From the NCBI RefSeq assembly GCF_004959765.1, contig NZ_SJZD01000005.1, positions 1 to 64,000 on the forward strand: a stretch of DNA of 64,000 bases. The letters are read 5' to 3'. Shown here piece by piece: positions 54,846-63,824 of this stretch. The notes under the pieces were generated by a model. The model had not been told where the DNA came from. It was given only the letters and a program-made list of their open reading frames with translations, and ran no database searches. Numbering within the stretch: the stretch's first letter is position 1; each line of letters opens with the position of its first letter. Source of the DNA: Flavobacterium sp. H122 (GTDB taxonomy: Bacteria; Bacteroidota; Bacteroidia; Flavobacteriales; Flavobacteriaceae). The translations under genes and the position numbers were made by a program.

Positions 54846-57800
54846 TTATTCTTTGATAATTCTTCTTGCTTCTTTTTTGCCGGCACTTTCAACATTTAAG
54901 ATATAAACTCCCGATGACAGATTATTTAAATCAATCTGTCTATTAAAAGAAACTCCATTAGAATCAAATGATTTCTTAAATACCAAAAGTCCTCTTAAAT
55001 CAAATACCTCCACATTTACTTTTTCAGAAGAAGAAAGCACTAAATTAAATGAACCGTTAGAAGGGTTAGGATAAACTTTAAATTCATCAAATGAATTTTG
55101 AGCATTGCCCAATGTTCCTTGAATAACAAAATTATCTATAAATACGCCTTCAGCATTAGCCGCATCATCAGACACAAAAGTAAATCTGAAAATTGCATTA
55201 GACGGAGATGACAATGAAGACAATGAATGTGAATAGGTTCTTTTATTACCATTCATTCCGTTTCCATCTGTTGGTGCTGTAGCATAGTAACCAGTCCATT
55301 GCTTACCTATACAATTAAGACATGCTTCATTTGTATTAGAAGGGTCTGGCATTCTATTACTATTGTACCAGTTAGGGTCACTCATTGTTCCTAAAACATT
55401 CCAGTTAGTTCCATTGTTCGTTGAATATTCAAAATAAATTATATCCCAGTTAGATTCTAAATCAAATGCCATATCAAAACTCACAATTGGATTTGACACA
55501 CTTGATAAATTATAACATTGAGAAACTAAATAAGAAGTAGTTTTATCAGGATAATTTCCAGTTAATTTCGTAGCATAACCTGGTGAATTTCCAGTAGCTG
55601 TAGAAGTTAACAATGTTTTATTGATTGGACCTCTTTCCCAAACAGTATTAGATTTTCCAGTTGAATCAACAGAAACCAATACATCTGAAGCCGCATTGAA
55701 ATTATTTACAGTATTTACTGCTCCTGAATCATTAACTAAAATCACCAAAGATTTTGTATTGTTAGTAGATACTCCATCACCTGAAGTTGTAGTGTTAACG
55801 TTAAGAACATGATATCCTCTTGTCAATCCGCTTACAGGAATATTTTGAACTGCTTGAGAACAGTTTGCTAAATTACCAGTCCAATTAATTGTCGAATTTG
55901 CTCCTCCATCAATATTATAAGTAATTGTAACTGCAGTTAAATTTGCAGTACCTCCATTCTCAATAACAATAGAAGGGCTATAAGTAGCACCACAAGAAAC
56001 ATTCGCATTTCCTCCTGTTAAAGATTTAAGAGCCACATCATTTGTAGGTGCTACAAAAGCTCCGCCAACATTAACCGCATACCATGCATTAGTTACAGCC
56101 ATCACTTCGGGACTTGTTGCACAATATAATGAACTTGCCACAGCAATAGTAGCATTTCTTGCATCCATAAACGTTGAATTTGGAGTTAAATAATCTCTTT
56201 CCGCATAATATGCTATTTGAGAAGACTTTGTCATTCCAATTCCTGTAACATTATACGCATAAGGGGAAGGAGCATCATTTGTTCCTGATTTACCAGCCGT
56301 TACAATATAAAACCAGTGATTTAAAACTCCACTATTTGTATGAACTCCACAATTGTCATTTCCTGTAGGACCTCCTTTAGGAGTACATGTACCATCATCA
56401 GCTGTTGTAACATAATAAGTACCTTTAAAAGTATCAGGTTGTGATTTACTTCTTGGATAACTCATTGAACGAAGATAACCGCTAGTTGTAATATCTTCAC
56501 CCATTTTCCAAACCGCAGCAGTACCAGGAGATGCAGTATCAACAGGAGCATTCAAATTCCCATTTTTAGCATATTGTTCAATACAAGTCCCCCAAATATC
56601 TGAAAATCCTTCATTTAAAGCTCCTGATTGATGTTGGTAGGCTAAATTAGAAGTATAAGTACAAACTGCATGCCCTATTTCATGTCCACAAACATCAACT
56701 GAAGTTAAAGGTCCATTAAAATATGAATATCCATCTCCATAAGACATAACACTACCGTCCCAATAGGCATTATCCATACCTCTGTTAGGTGGTGTAGGTT
56801 CATCATCAAAATGGACATAACTTTTAATTTGTGCTCCATTATCATCATAACTGTTTCTGTTAAATATATTTTTCCAGAAATCATATGTTACCATAGCTCC
56901 CCAATGTGCATCTAAAGCAGCATTATCTTTAGTGGATGATCCAGAAGTATAGTTACCATCATTCCAAATGTTATCAGAATCAGTAAAATTAGTGCTTGGA
57001 TAAGTATCAGTCTTGCCCGAATTATATGTCACAATACCATTCCCTCTGGTATTATCCAATAAAATATATTTACCGGATCCAACATCAAAAGTAGTTTCAA
57101 TATTTTTTGTACCGTTATAACGAGTTGCAGCAGTTCCAGTCAAAAGAAAATTTGAAGTATTATTTAAAATAATGTTTTCAACTTTCTTTCCTGTTTCTTC
57201 AATCTCATTTTTAGTGATGGGTTTATTTGTCGCATGCTTAATTAAAGGATTTGAATACAATAACACTCCAGTATTTGCGTCAATATACATTTCATCGCGA
57301 GACACTGGTTGCAATGCATACACATCAAATTTGTAAGCTAAACGCAATTCACCAGTTTTTACATTCGGAAATATTACAAGTTCACCTTTGGGTTTAGAAT
57401 AGTCCATCACTTTGGATTTTTCTTGATCTTCCCATAGATATTTTTGAGCTTGTTTGTATTGCAAAGCATAATCAAGAGCTTTTGCTACAGATAGTTTAGG
57501 ATTTAAATCAAGATTTTTAGCATTGTAAAGCTCAGCATTTACATTTTCTACTAAACCGTTTTTAGAATGTGTGATAATTGTACCAAATTCTACTTTTAAT
57601 CCTTTGTAAAATTGTTGGTGCCTTTGATGGGTAAAACCTGAAAAGTCTGAGGTTTCAGTTTTAACCTCAAACTGGTTGTTTTTATCCAAACCATACTTTT
57701 TACCCATTTCTTCGATTGCTTTCTCTCTGGAAAGTCCTTTTTCCAAACGTAATGTTCTCTGAAATTCTTTTTCAGAATTGTATTTGACATTTTCTTGCCC

Positions 57801-57860
57801 ATGCGTTTCAAACGCAATTAAAGCAAAAACAGAAAAAAGTTTAATGTAGTTTTTCTTCAT
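54846..57860 (-). CDS. M4 family metalloprotease (thermolysin-like) with T9SS sorting domain
   Basis: 1004 residues. Order: signal peptide (1-21), FTP/PepSY propeptide (about 40-200), M4 catalytic domain with VCGHEIGHAV (near 390) and NEGFSDIWG (near 417), a CARDB-like region (about 610-700, GYHVLNVNTTTSGDG), a MAM/jelly-roll-like region (about 740-905) and a type A T9SS sorting tail (about 925-1004, FDEFKVYPNPSNGSFNL ... GVYILNVESAGKK). It should be exported by type IX secretion and released or anchored outside the cell to digest proteins. The propeptide is expected to be removed on activation. Confidence 0.95.
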   Translation of the reverse strand: MKKNYIKLFSVFALIAFETHGQENVKYNSEKEFQRTLRLEKGLSREKAIEEMGKKYGLDKNNQFEVKTETSDFSGFTHQRHQQFYKGLKVEFGTIITHSKNGLVENVNAELYNAKNLDLNPKLSVAKALDYALQYKQAQKYLWEDQEKSKVMDYSKPKGELVIFPNVKTGELRLAYKFDVYALQPVSRDEMYIDANTGVLLYSNPLIKHATNKPITKNEIEETGKKVENIILNNTSNFLLTGTAATRYNGTKNIETTFDVGSGKYILLDNTRGNGIVTYNSGKTDTYPSTNFTDSDNIWNDGNYTSGSSTKDNAALDAHWGAMVTYDFWKNIFNRNSYDDNGAQIKSYVHFDDEPTPPNRGMDNAYWDGSVMSYGDGYSYFNGPLTSVDVCGHEIGHAVCTYTSNLAYQHQSGALNEGFSDIWGTCIEQYAKNGNLNAPVDTASPGTAAVWKMGEDITTSGYLRSMSYPRSKSQPDTFKGTYYVTTADDGTCTPKGGPTGNDNCGVHTNSGVLNHWFYIVTAGKSGTNDAPSPYAYNVTGIGMTKSSQIAYYAERDYLTPNSTFMDARNATIAVASSLYCATSPEVMAVTNAWYAVNVGGAFVAPTNDVALKSLTGGNANVSCGATYSPSIVIENGGTANLTAVTITYNIDGGANSTINWTGNLANCSQAVQNIPVSGLTRGYHVLNVNTTTSGDGVSTNNTKSLVILVNDSGAVNTVNNFNAASDVLVSVDSTGKSNTVWERGPINKTLLTSTATGNSPGYATKLTGNYPDKTTSYLVSQCYNLSSVSNPIVSFDMAFDLESNWDIIYFEYSTNNGTNWNVLGTMSDPNWYNSNRMPDPSNTNEACLNCIGKQWTGYYATAPTDGNGMNGNKRTYSHSLSSLSSPSNAIFRFTFVSDDAANAEGVFIDNFVIQGTLGNAQNSFDEFKVYPNPSNGSFNLVLSSSEKVNVEVFDLRGLLVFKKSFDSNGVSFNRQIDLNNLSSGVYILNVESAGKKEARRIIKE

Positions 57861-57969
57861 AGTTAATTGTTTAAGGGTATACTAAATACAATATTAGTAA
57901 CTTTTATCTTCAAAACACTATATTTTTTTACTTTTAAAGAATAAAATTTGATTTATTTTTAATAAAAAT

Positions 57970-58000
57970 CAAAATATATTATCAAAACAAAATATATTAT
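57970..58000. promoter_or_regulatory. 13-bp direct repeats upstream of the OmpA-domain gene
   Basis: CAAAATATATTAT occurs at 57970-57982 and 57988-58000, 18 bases apart from start to start. They end just upstream of two overlapping promoter boxes (TAATTTTG at 58006-58013 and TAAATTTG at 58015-58022). The arrangement suggests a regulator binding site, inferred only. Confidence 0.45.
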
Positions 58001-58005
58001 AAGTA

Positions 58006-58022
58006 TAATTTTGTTAAATTTG
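58006..58022 (+). promoter_or_regulatory. Putative promoter boxes of the OmpA-domain gene
   Basis: Two TAnnTTTG boxes in tandem, TAATTTTG (58006-58013) and TAAATTTG (58015-58022). The ATG at 58046 would lie about 16-25 bases past the start point. No -33 TTG was found. Confidence 0.5.
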
Positions 58023-58045
58023 ATTATACAAAAAAAACTGTTACC

Positions 58046-58942
58046 ATGTCAAAACAAACCATTTACCTCATCGGCATAGCCTTAACAATACTGTTAGGTT
58101 CATGGTTATACTGCAGACATTGCTGTTATTGTGACACTAAAGAAGTTGTAAAAAAAGTAAAAAAAAAGCATTCACCTCAAATAGATTCTTCATTCAATTT
58201 GACCGGAAGCGGATTTGAATATTCATGCGATGGAAACTTTAATTTTCTTCCTAAAAGTTTCAATCATGAAATTCCTGTTGATAAATGTATCGACGATGGA
58301 ATTTTAAAACTCAAATCTTTTTTAGACAAAAATCCAAATGCAATTTTAAAAATAACCGGTTATTGTTTGAATTCTGAAAAAAATATTTCTGCATTTCCGA
58401 ATCTAGGCTATGCAAGAGCTATCGATATTAAAAATTATTTTATTTCCAAAGGTGTTTCTTCCAACCGATTTGAAACTTCAGGAGAAATAAAGAATAACTG
58501 GAAAGCAAACGAAAAGTTTATATTGGGACCTGTAAACTACATTATAATAAATGACATTGTTGAAGCTAAGGGTGGTGATTGGAAAGCTTTAAAGGAAAAA
58601 ATAAATGGAAACCCATTAATTCTGTATTTTAATACAAATCAAACAGAAATTACGCTTACAGATGAAGAACGCACAAAAATAGCTGATTTAACAAGGTATC
58701 TTGACAATGTCACATCAGCAAAAATTCACTGTGAGGGTCATTCAGACAATACCGGCGACCGAAATATAAATATCCAATTAGGGCTGGACAGAGCAAATTT
58801 TGCCAAAGAATACTTTATTAAAAACGGGATTACTAAAGATAGAATTGATGCGGTTTCTAAAGGCCCGGATGAGCCAATAGCAGACAATTTAACTCCCGAA
58901 GGAAAGTCAGAAAACAGAAGAACTGTCATCACTTTAAAATAG
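58046..58942 (+). CDS. OmpA-family protein anchored by an N-terminal helix
   Basis: 298 residues. A hydrophobic segment (about 5-22) is followed by the cysteine-rich RHCCYCD and a basic stretch KKVKKKH. Two OmpA-like segments follow: ILKITGYCLNSEKNISAFPN (about 105-160, degenerate) and a full C-terminal copy (about 200-298) with IHCEGHSDNTGDRNINIQLG and LTPEGKSENRRTVITL. The last domain has the peptidoglycan-binding pattern. It probably tethers membrane to cell wall. The cysteines could be lipidated or bind metal, but no standard lipobox is present. Confidence 0.85.
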   Translation: MSKQTIYLIGIALTILLGSWLYCRHCCYCDTKEVVKKVKKKHSPQIDSSFNLTGSGFEYSCDGNFNFLPKSFNHEIPVDKCIDDGILKLKSFLDKNPNAILKITGYCLNSEKNISAFPNLGYARAIDIKNYFISKGVSSNRFETSGEIKNNWKANEKFILGPVNYIIINDIVEAKGGDWKALKEKINGNPLILYFNTNQTEITLTDEERTKIADLTRYLDNVTSAKIHCEGHSDNTGDRNINIQLGLDRANFAKEYFIKNGITKDRIDAVSKGPDEPIADNLTPEGKSENRRTVITLK

Positions 58943-58964
58943 ACTAACTTAAACAAATAACAAT

Positions 58965-59582
58965 ATGGGTACTTGCTTTTTAATTCCTCTTCTAACCGGT
59001 CTGATAAGTGCTCTATTGGGTTATTTATTGGGCAATATGGTTTCTGGTGGAAACCAACTCAATTTGAAATCTAAATTAGATGTCAGCCTGGCCGAAAATG
59101 AAAAACTAAATAATGAATTATATCTTTTACAAAGAAATTCAGATTCAGAGAATAGTAACAATTTAGATCAATTAAAGGCTGAATTAGAAAAATGCAAATC
59201 ACATTCGATACAATTACAAACAGAAATAGATACCTTAAAATCAAAACTTGAAGAATTTATATCAATTCCTGAACTTGAAGTTCCTTTTGATTCTGATTTA
59301 GCTTTTTCAGTTTTTGGAAAAAAAATAATTAAAGATGATTTAACTATAATTGAAGGTGTAGGTCAAAAAATAGAAGAACTCTTTCATAAAGCTGGTATAA
59401 AAACGTGGGAACAATTAGCTAATACCCCTAAAAAAATTTCAAGGGAAATTTTAGATGAAGCTGGAACAAGATATGGAACTTCAAATCCTGAAACTTGGTC
59501 AAAACAAGCACATTTAGCTTATTTAGGAAAATGGAGAGAATTAAAAGATTATCAAGATTCATTAAATGCAGGAAATGAATAA
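58965..59582 (+). CDS. Membrane-anchored coiled-coil protein with helix-hairpin-helix domain
   Basis: 205 residues. One hydrophobic segment (about 5-27) with GLISALLGYLLGNMV, a coiled coil (about 35-95, LDQLKAELEKCKSHSIQLQ) and a C-terminal HhH-type domain with LTIIEGVGQKIEELFHKAGI and KTWEQLANTP. Such HhH domains usually bind DNA or act in protein contacts; the role of this membrane form is unknown. It lies 22 bases after the OmpA-domain gene, and the two may act together. Confidence 0.75.
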   Translation: MGTCFLIPLLTGLISALLGYLLGNMVSGGNQLNLKSKLDVSLAENEKLNNELYLLQRNSDSENSNNLDQLKAELEKCKSHSIQLQTEIDTLKSKLEEFISIPELEVPFDSDLAFSVFGKKIIKDDLTIIEGVGQKIEELFHKAGIKTWEQLANTPKKISREILDEAGTRYGTSNPETWSKQAHLAYLGKWRELKDYQDSLNAGNE

Positions 59583-59632
59583 TTGTGGATTTCTCTAATT
59601 TGAGAATATTATCATTTTTTTATCTTTATCTA

Positions 59633-59866
59633 ATGAATTACAATGACATTATAGGCACCATAGGAGTTTCAATTGTTTTAATAGCTTATTTTTTGAGTAT
59701 TTTAAAATGGCTTAACCCTACGAGTACAGTTTATTATTTTATGAATTTTGCGGGAGCCGGATTAGCCTGTTACGCATCTTTTTTAATTAATTATGTCCCT
59801 TTCATTATTTTAGAAGGTACCTGGTCAGGAATCAGCCTTATTGCATTATTTAAAAGTATGAAATAA
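59633..59866 (+). CDS. CBU_0592-like small membrane protein
   Basis: 77 residues from ATG 59633 (MNYNDIIGTIG). The frame extends 16 codons upstream, but this start matches the family. Three hydrophobic segments fill the protein: IIGTIGVSIVLIAYFLSIL, VYYFMNFAGAGLACYASFLI and the last helix after TWSGISLIALF. Function unknown. Its 3' end overlaps the convergent menC gene by 21 bases. Confidence 0.75.
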   Translation: MNYNDIIGTIGVSIVLIAYFLSILKWLNPTSTVYYFMNFAGAGLACYASFLINYVPFIILEGTWSGISLIALFKSMK

Positions 59867-60907
59867 GACTCCTAAATCATTTACCGACCACAAATACTCA
59901 TTATTATAAAATAATTCTCCTTTTTTAACTTCTAAAGGACAATCGAAGTTATTCGTATACAGTGCTCCGGTTCCTAATCCTTGAGGCATTTTATTTTGTT
60001 TGGTAAAAGTATATTGTGCAATAGCATTCAAACCAATGTTCGATTCTAAGGCAGAAGTAACCCACCAATCAATATTGTATTTTTCTGCCAGTTTAATCCA
60101 TTCGTCAGTGCCTCGTATTCCTCCTATAAAACTAGGTTTTAAAATAATATACTGTGGCTGAGTATTCTGTAGTAGTACCTCTTTCTCTTCAAACGAAAAC
60201 ACCCCAATTAATTCTTCATCTAAAGCTATTGGTAGAGAAGTAGTTTCGCACAGCTTTGACATTGCTTTGATTTGTCCTTTTGCAATAGGCTGTTCTATGC
60301 TATGGATTCCCAATTGTGACAACCTATTAAGCTTTTCATTAGCTTCTTCTAGAGAAAAAGCGCCATTTGCATCTACTCTGATTTCTATTTGCTCAGGTGT
60401 AAAATGCTGACGGATAAATTGAAGTAGTTTAAATTCTTTTTCAAAATCAATAGCACCAATTTTCATCTTGATACAGTGAAATCCCTGCTCTATTTTATCA
60501 TCAATTTGTTGTTTCATAAATGCCTCATCACCCATCCAGATCAATCCATTAATTGGTATCGATTCTTTTCCTGATGTAAATTCGGAAGGAAATAAAACAA
60601 ACGGATTATTAGACTGAAGTGACAAAAAAGCCATTTCAACACCAAACTGAATAGATGGAAATTCCTTCAAAGATTCCCAAAGCTTATCTTTCCCTAAATG
60701 AATGTTTTCACACACCCATTTCAATTTCTCCTCGTAATCTGGCCGGTCATCAGCTGAAAGTCCACGCAAAATACCACACTCTCCTATCCCTTGTTTTCCA
60801 TTTTCTTCCAAAATTAAAAACCAAGTCTCTTTTAGAGTCAGAATACCTCTGGAAGTTCCCGAAGGCCTTTTAAAATCAAGAATGTATTTTTTGTAGAATG
60901 CTTTCAA
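59846..60907 (-). CDS. menC: o-Succinylbenzoate synthase
   Basis: An enolase-superfamily enzyme of menaquinone synthesis that dehydrates SHCHC to o-succinylbenzoate. In 353 residues the capping domain precedes a barrel with the catalytic Lys pair in CIKMKIGAIDF, metal ligands Asp in RVDANGAFS, Glu in SIEQPIA and Asp in ALDEELIG, and a later Lys in YIILKPSFIGG. The set is complete. menA lies nearby on the same strand, supporting the assignment. Confidence 0.92.
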   Translation of the reverse strand: MKAFYKKYILDFKRPSGTSRGILTLKETWFLILEENGKQGIGECGILRGLSADDRPDYEEKLKWVCENIHLGKDKLWESLKEFPSIQFGVEMAFLSLQSNNPFVLFPSEFTSGKESIPINGLIWMGDEAFMKQQIDDKIEQGFHCIKMKIGAIDFEKEFKLLQFIRQHFTPEQIEIRVDANGAFSLEEANEKLNRLSQLGIHSIEQPIAKGQIKAMSKLCETTSLPIALDEELIGVFSFEEKEVLLQNTQPQYIILKPSFIGGIRGTDEWIKLAEKYNIDWWVTSALESNIGLNAIAQYTFTKQNKMPQGLGTGALYTNNFDCPLEVKKGELFYNNEYLWSVNDLGVLFHTFK

Positions 60908-60945
60908 AAAATTATGAGTTGTGAGTTAAAACATAGACCTTTTAT

Positions 60946-62151
60946 CTAATTATAAAGCCTCCAGATTTTTTGAATATTATCCTGCGGAAGATTCGATTTT
61001 TTTAATCTATCTAAATCATTGATTGCTTTGTTCTTCCAAGTCTGTTTTGCTGAAATGTTTTGGTTCATATATTTTTTATGAATTTCTCTTGCCTTAGAAA
61101 TCTCATTCATGAACATATAGGTGTGTGCCAGATTCAGTTTTACTTTTAATTCACTTGCATCAAGTTTTTCAGCTGTTTGCAACGTTTGTAATGCTTTACC
61201 AAACTGATTTGATTCTATATACAACTCTGCAAGTGTATTCAGATGTAAAGCTTTAGCATTTGGTTTGCCAATAACTTTATCGTTAAGCAAAGAAATAGCT
61301 TCTTCGTAATTTCCTTTACCGGCTATTTCCTTTGCTTTTAAACATAAATAGTCATTGTATTTTGTTGGTAATCCAATAGCTTGTAACGAAGGTTCCTCGA
61401 ATTTCTCTATAACCGATTTTTGCTCTGTTGCATTCAAAGAAGTAAAATCCTGAAAACGATATTCTTTGGAGATACTTTCAATTAATTTATAAGCATATTT
61501 TTGCTTTTGTGTATCAACAAGAGACTTTGAAACCTCAGTTTTTAAGATTTGCGGCAACAATATTTCTTTATTCTTCTTAGTCCAACCACGACTAGCCAAA
61601 TTATCCACCCAAGGCACAATTTCAAGAACAATTTTTTCTCCCATCATCCAGTTTTGATTCTTAAATGCAAACCAAAGATATTTTGTATCTTCATTCAGAC
61701 AGGTCGATTTCATTGAAACCACTTTAGCATCTTTACTCACGGGATTTTTTTGAAACAAACAGGCTTTATTTGTATTTTCTGAACCTATAAAATCAGAGGC
61801 TATTGCTTCATTTACAAATAAAGCATAAGTACATTTGTCACTTCCAGAAATGTTTGATAATAAAGAAATCGCTCCACCAGTTCCTTTCCCAATAAAATAT
61901 GGATCAGGAATTGCTTTTAATACCGAAGCCAAATCGTTCACCATTTTTTGATTTTCATCAAGTAAGGTAATTCTATAAGCGAATTCTGTTGTTCCAACAG
62001 GAAATTCTTCAGATTTTATGATTACTTTGTCTCCAGCAGAGAGTTTTATTTCTTTCGTGGTAGCTCTTTGGTTGTCCCAATATCCTTGAGGTGATTGGGC
62101 AAAACTTAACAAAGAGGTTACTAGTAAAACAGAAAATATTTTTGTTTTCAT
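60946..62151 (-). CDS. Exported TPR protein of unknown function
   Basis: 401 residues. A signal peptide covers residues 1-18 (IFSVLLVTSLLSFAQ). The middle third is a beta-rich domain with KCTYALFVNEAIASDFIGS, unfamiliar to me. The C-terminal 130 residues form TPR-like helices (ALHLNTLAELYIESNQFGKA, LKVKLNLAHTYMFMNEISKA). It is probably periplasmic and mediates protein contacts. It lies between menC and the metallo-beta-lactamase-fold hydrolase on the same strand with gaps of about 40 bases on each side. Confidence 0.7.
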   Translation of the reverse strand: MKTKIFSVLLVTSLLSFAQSPQGYWDNQRATTKEIKLSAGDKVIIKSEEFPVGTTEFAYRITLLDENQKMVNDLASVLKAIPDPYFIGKGTGGAISLLSNISGSDKCTYALFVNEAIASDFIGSENTNKACLFQKNPVSKDAKVVSMKSTCLNEDTKYLWFAFKNQNWMMGEKIVLEIVPWVDNLASRGWTKKNKEILLPQILKTEVSKSLVDTQKQKYAYKLIESISKEYRFQDFTSLNATEQKSVIEKFEEPSLQAIGLPTKYNDYLCLKAKEIAGKGNYEEAISLLNDKVIGKPNAKALHLNTLAELYIESNQFGKALQTLQTAEKLDASELKVKLNLAHTYMFMNEISKAREIHKKYMNQNISAKQTWKNKAINDLDRLKKSNLPQDNIQKIWRLYN

Positions 62152-62190
62152 TTAAATAATTTCAATAATATAAATCAATTTCAATGCCAT

Positions 62191-62868
62191 TTACAATTCA
62201 ATGCTCTCCCCAATTTCAAGCAACATTAAATCTTTTCCGGCATCAAAAAATTTCTTTTTAGCTTCTTCATGGTTTATCTCAATAAAACCAAAGGTATCGT
62301 AATGATATCCAAGTATTTTGTCACAATCAAGAAAATCTGATGCTACGATAGCATCATCCACATCCATTGTGAAATTATCGCCAATTGGTAAAATAGCTAA
62401 ATCGAGTTTAGTTCGCATAGGAATAAGTTTCATATCAAACGTAAGTGCAGTATCTCCTGCGATATAGATATTTTTATGCTCACCTTCAATTACAAATCCT
62501 CCAGGATTTCCTCCATAAGTTCCATCAGCAAATGAACTTGTGTGTACTGCATTCACATATTTTACATTTCCAAAATCAAAATCCCAGCTTCCACCATGAT
62601 TCATGGGATGGTATTTTAATCCTTTTTTTGCAAAATGCATTGCTATTTCATAATTTGAAATAATTACTGCATTTGTTCTTTTGGCTATTGCTTCAACGTC
62701 TAATGTATGATCGTTATGAGCATGTGTAACTAAAATATAATCTGCATTAATGGTATTAATATCTATGTGTGATGCCTTAGGATTTCCTGTAATAAACGGG
62801 TCGACAAGAATATTTTTACCTGAAACTTCTATTCCTATACACGCATGCCCGTAAAAAGTAATTTTCAT
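62191..62868 (-). CDS. Metal-dependent hydrolase, UPF0173/metallo-beta-lactamase fold
   Basis: 225 residues of the UPF0173 family. The metal motif is VTHAHNDHTLD (HxHxDH), with further ligands in NHGGSWDF, YIAGDTALT and GYHYDTFG. It is a cytosolic hydrolase of unknown substrate; no signal peptide. It is 11 bases downstream of menA and likely co-transcribed with it. Confidence 0.88.
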   Translation of the reverse strand: MKITFYGHACIGIEVSGKNILVDPFITGNPKASHIDINTINADYILVTHAHNDHTLDVEAIAKRTNAVIISNYEIAMHFAKKGLKYHPMNHGGSWDFDFGNVKYVNAVHTSSFADGTYGGNPGGFVIEGEHKNIYIAGDTALTFDMKLIPMRTKLDLAILPIGDNFTMDVDDAIVASDFLDCDKILGYHYDTFGFIEINHEEAKKKFFDAGKDLMLLEIGESIEL

Positions 62869-62879
62869 AATGCTACTAT

Positions 62880-63797
62880 TTAGAATATTAATACCATAGC
62901 TAAAATCAACGAAAGTAAAAACGTGCTTATCGCTAATTTTTTCAATTGTGGATCCAAAGCTCTGTTATCAGAAGTATTTTTCACTGTCTTTAAATGACTC
63001 ATCAATGGAAAAAAAGCCACAATAAAGGCATATTGATCCCATCTGAATTTTGATAAAACTGCAAAAACCAAAACAAGTATCATTGCGCCTACAACCAAAA
63101 AATAATGGTAGTTTCTAGCCCATTTTCCGCCCATTTTTACCACCAATGTATTTTTACCTACATTCCTATCAGAAATCTCATCACGCATATTGTTCAAGTT
63201 TAACACCGCTGTACTTAACATACCAATTGCGATTGCAGGCAGCATCAATAGTCCATGAAATTCTTTAGTGTATAAAAAGTTGGATCCTAAAACACTTACA
63301 AGTCCGAAGAAAATAAACACAAAAATATCTCCAAAACCACTGTAACCATAAGCATTTGAACCAACAGTGTATTTAACAGCAGCAATAATTGAAGCGATAC
63401 CAAGACCTAAAAACAATACCGCATATAAAAAATTATCTTTTCCGAAAGCAAGATAAATCAGACTTACAGCAAAAAACAATGAAATCAAAGCTGTTACAAT
63501 TACCGCTTTTTTCATTTGAGCAGAAGTAATAACACCACTTGCCACCATCCTCTTTTCTCCTACTCTGTCAGCATCAGTTCCCTTTACACCATCACCGTAA
63601 TCGTTAGCAAAATTTGACAATACCTGAAAACTAACTGTTGTCAACAATGCCAAAACAAATATTTGCCAGTCAAACACCTGCGTTGGAGTTAAAATTTTAT
63701 TTGTAGGTGCCGATAAAGCATATAAACTCCCAACCAATATCCCTGATATTGATAACGGAAGTGTTCTTAATCGTGCCGCTTGTATCCAGTGTTTCAT
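62880..63797 (-). CDS. menA: 1,4-Dihydroxy-2-naphthoate polyprenyltransferase
   Basis: Attaches the isoprenoid chain to DHNA, giving demethylmenaquinone, in the inner membrane. 305 residues with about eight to nine hydrophobic segments, the first Asp-rich motif in SNFANDYGDGVKGTDADR and the second in NMRDEISDRNVGKNTL. MenA-type length and the neighbouring menC support the call over other UbiA-family members. It is the first minus-strand gene of the menA-hydrolase-TPR-menC group. Confidence 0.94.
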   Translation of the reverse strand: MKHWIQAARLRTLPLSISGILVGSLYALSAPTNKILTPTQVFDWQIFVLALLTTVSFQVLSNFANDYGDGVKGTDADRVGEKRMVASGVITSAQMKKAVIVTALISLFFAVSLIYLAFGKDNFLYAVLFLGLGIASIIAAVKYTVGSNAYGYSGFGDIFVFIFFGLVSVLGSNFLYTKEFHGLLMLPAIAIGMLSTAVLNLNNMRDEISDRNVGKNTLVVKMGGKWARNYHYFLVVGAMILVLVFAVLSKFRWDQYAFIVAFFPLMSHLKTVKNTSDNRALDPQLKKLAISTFLLSLILAMVLIF

Positions 63798-63824
63798 TAT
63801 AAACCTAAAATATTAATTTAGTAA

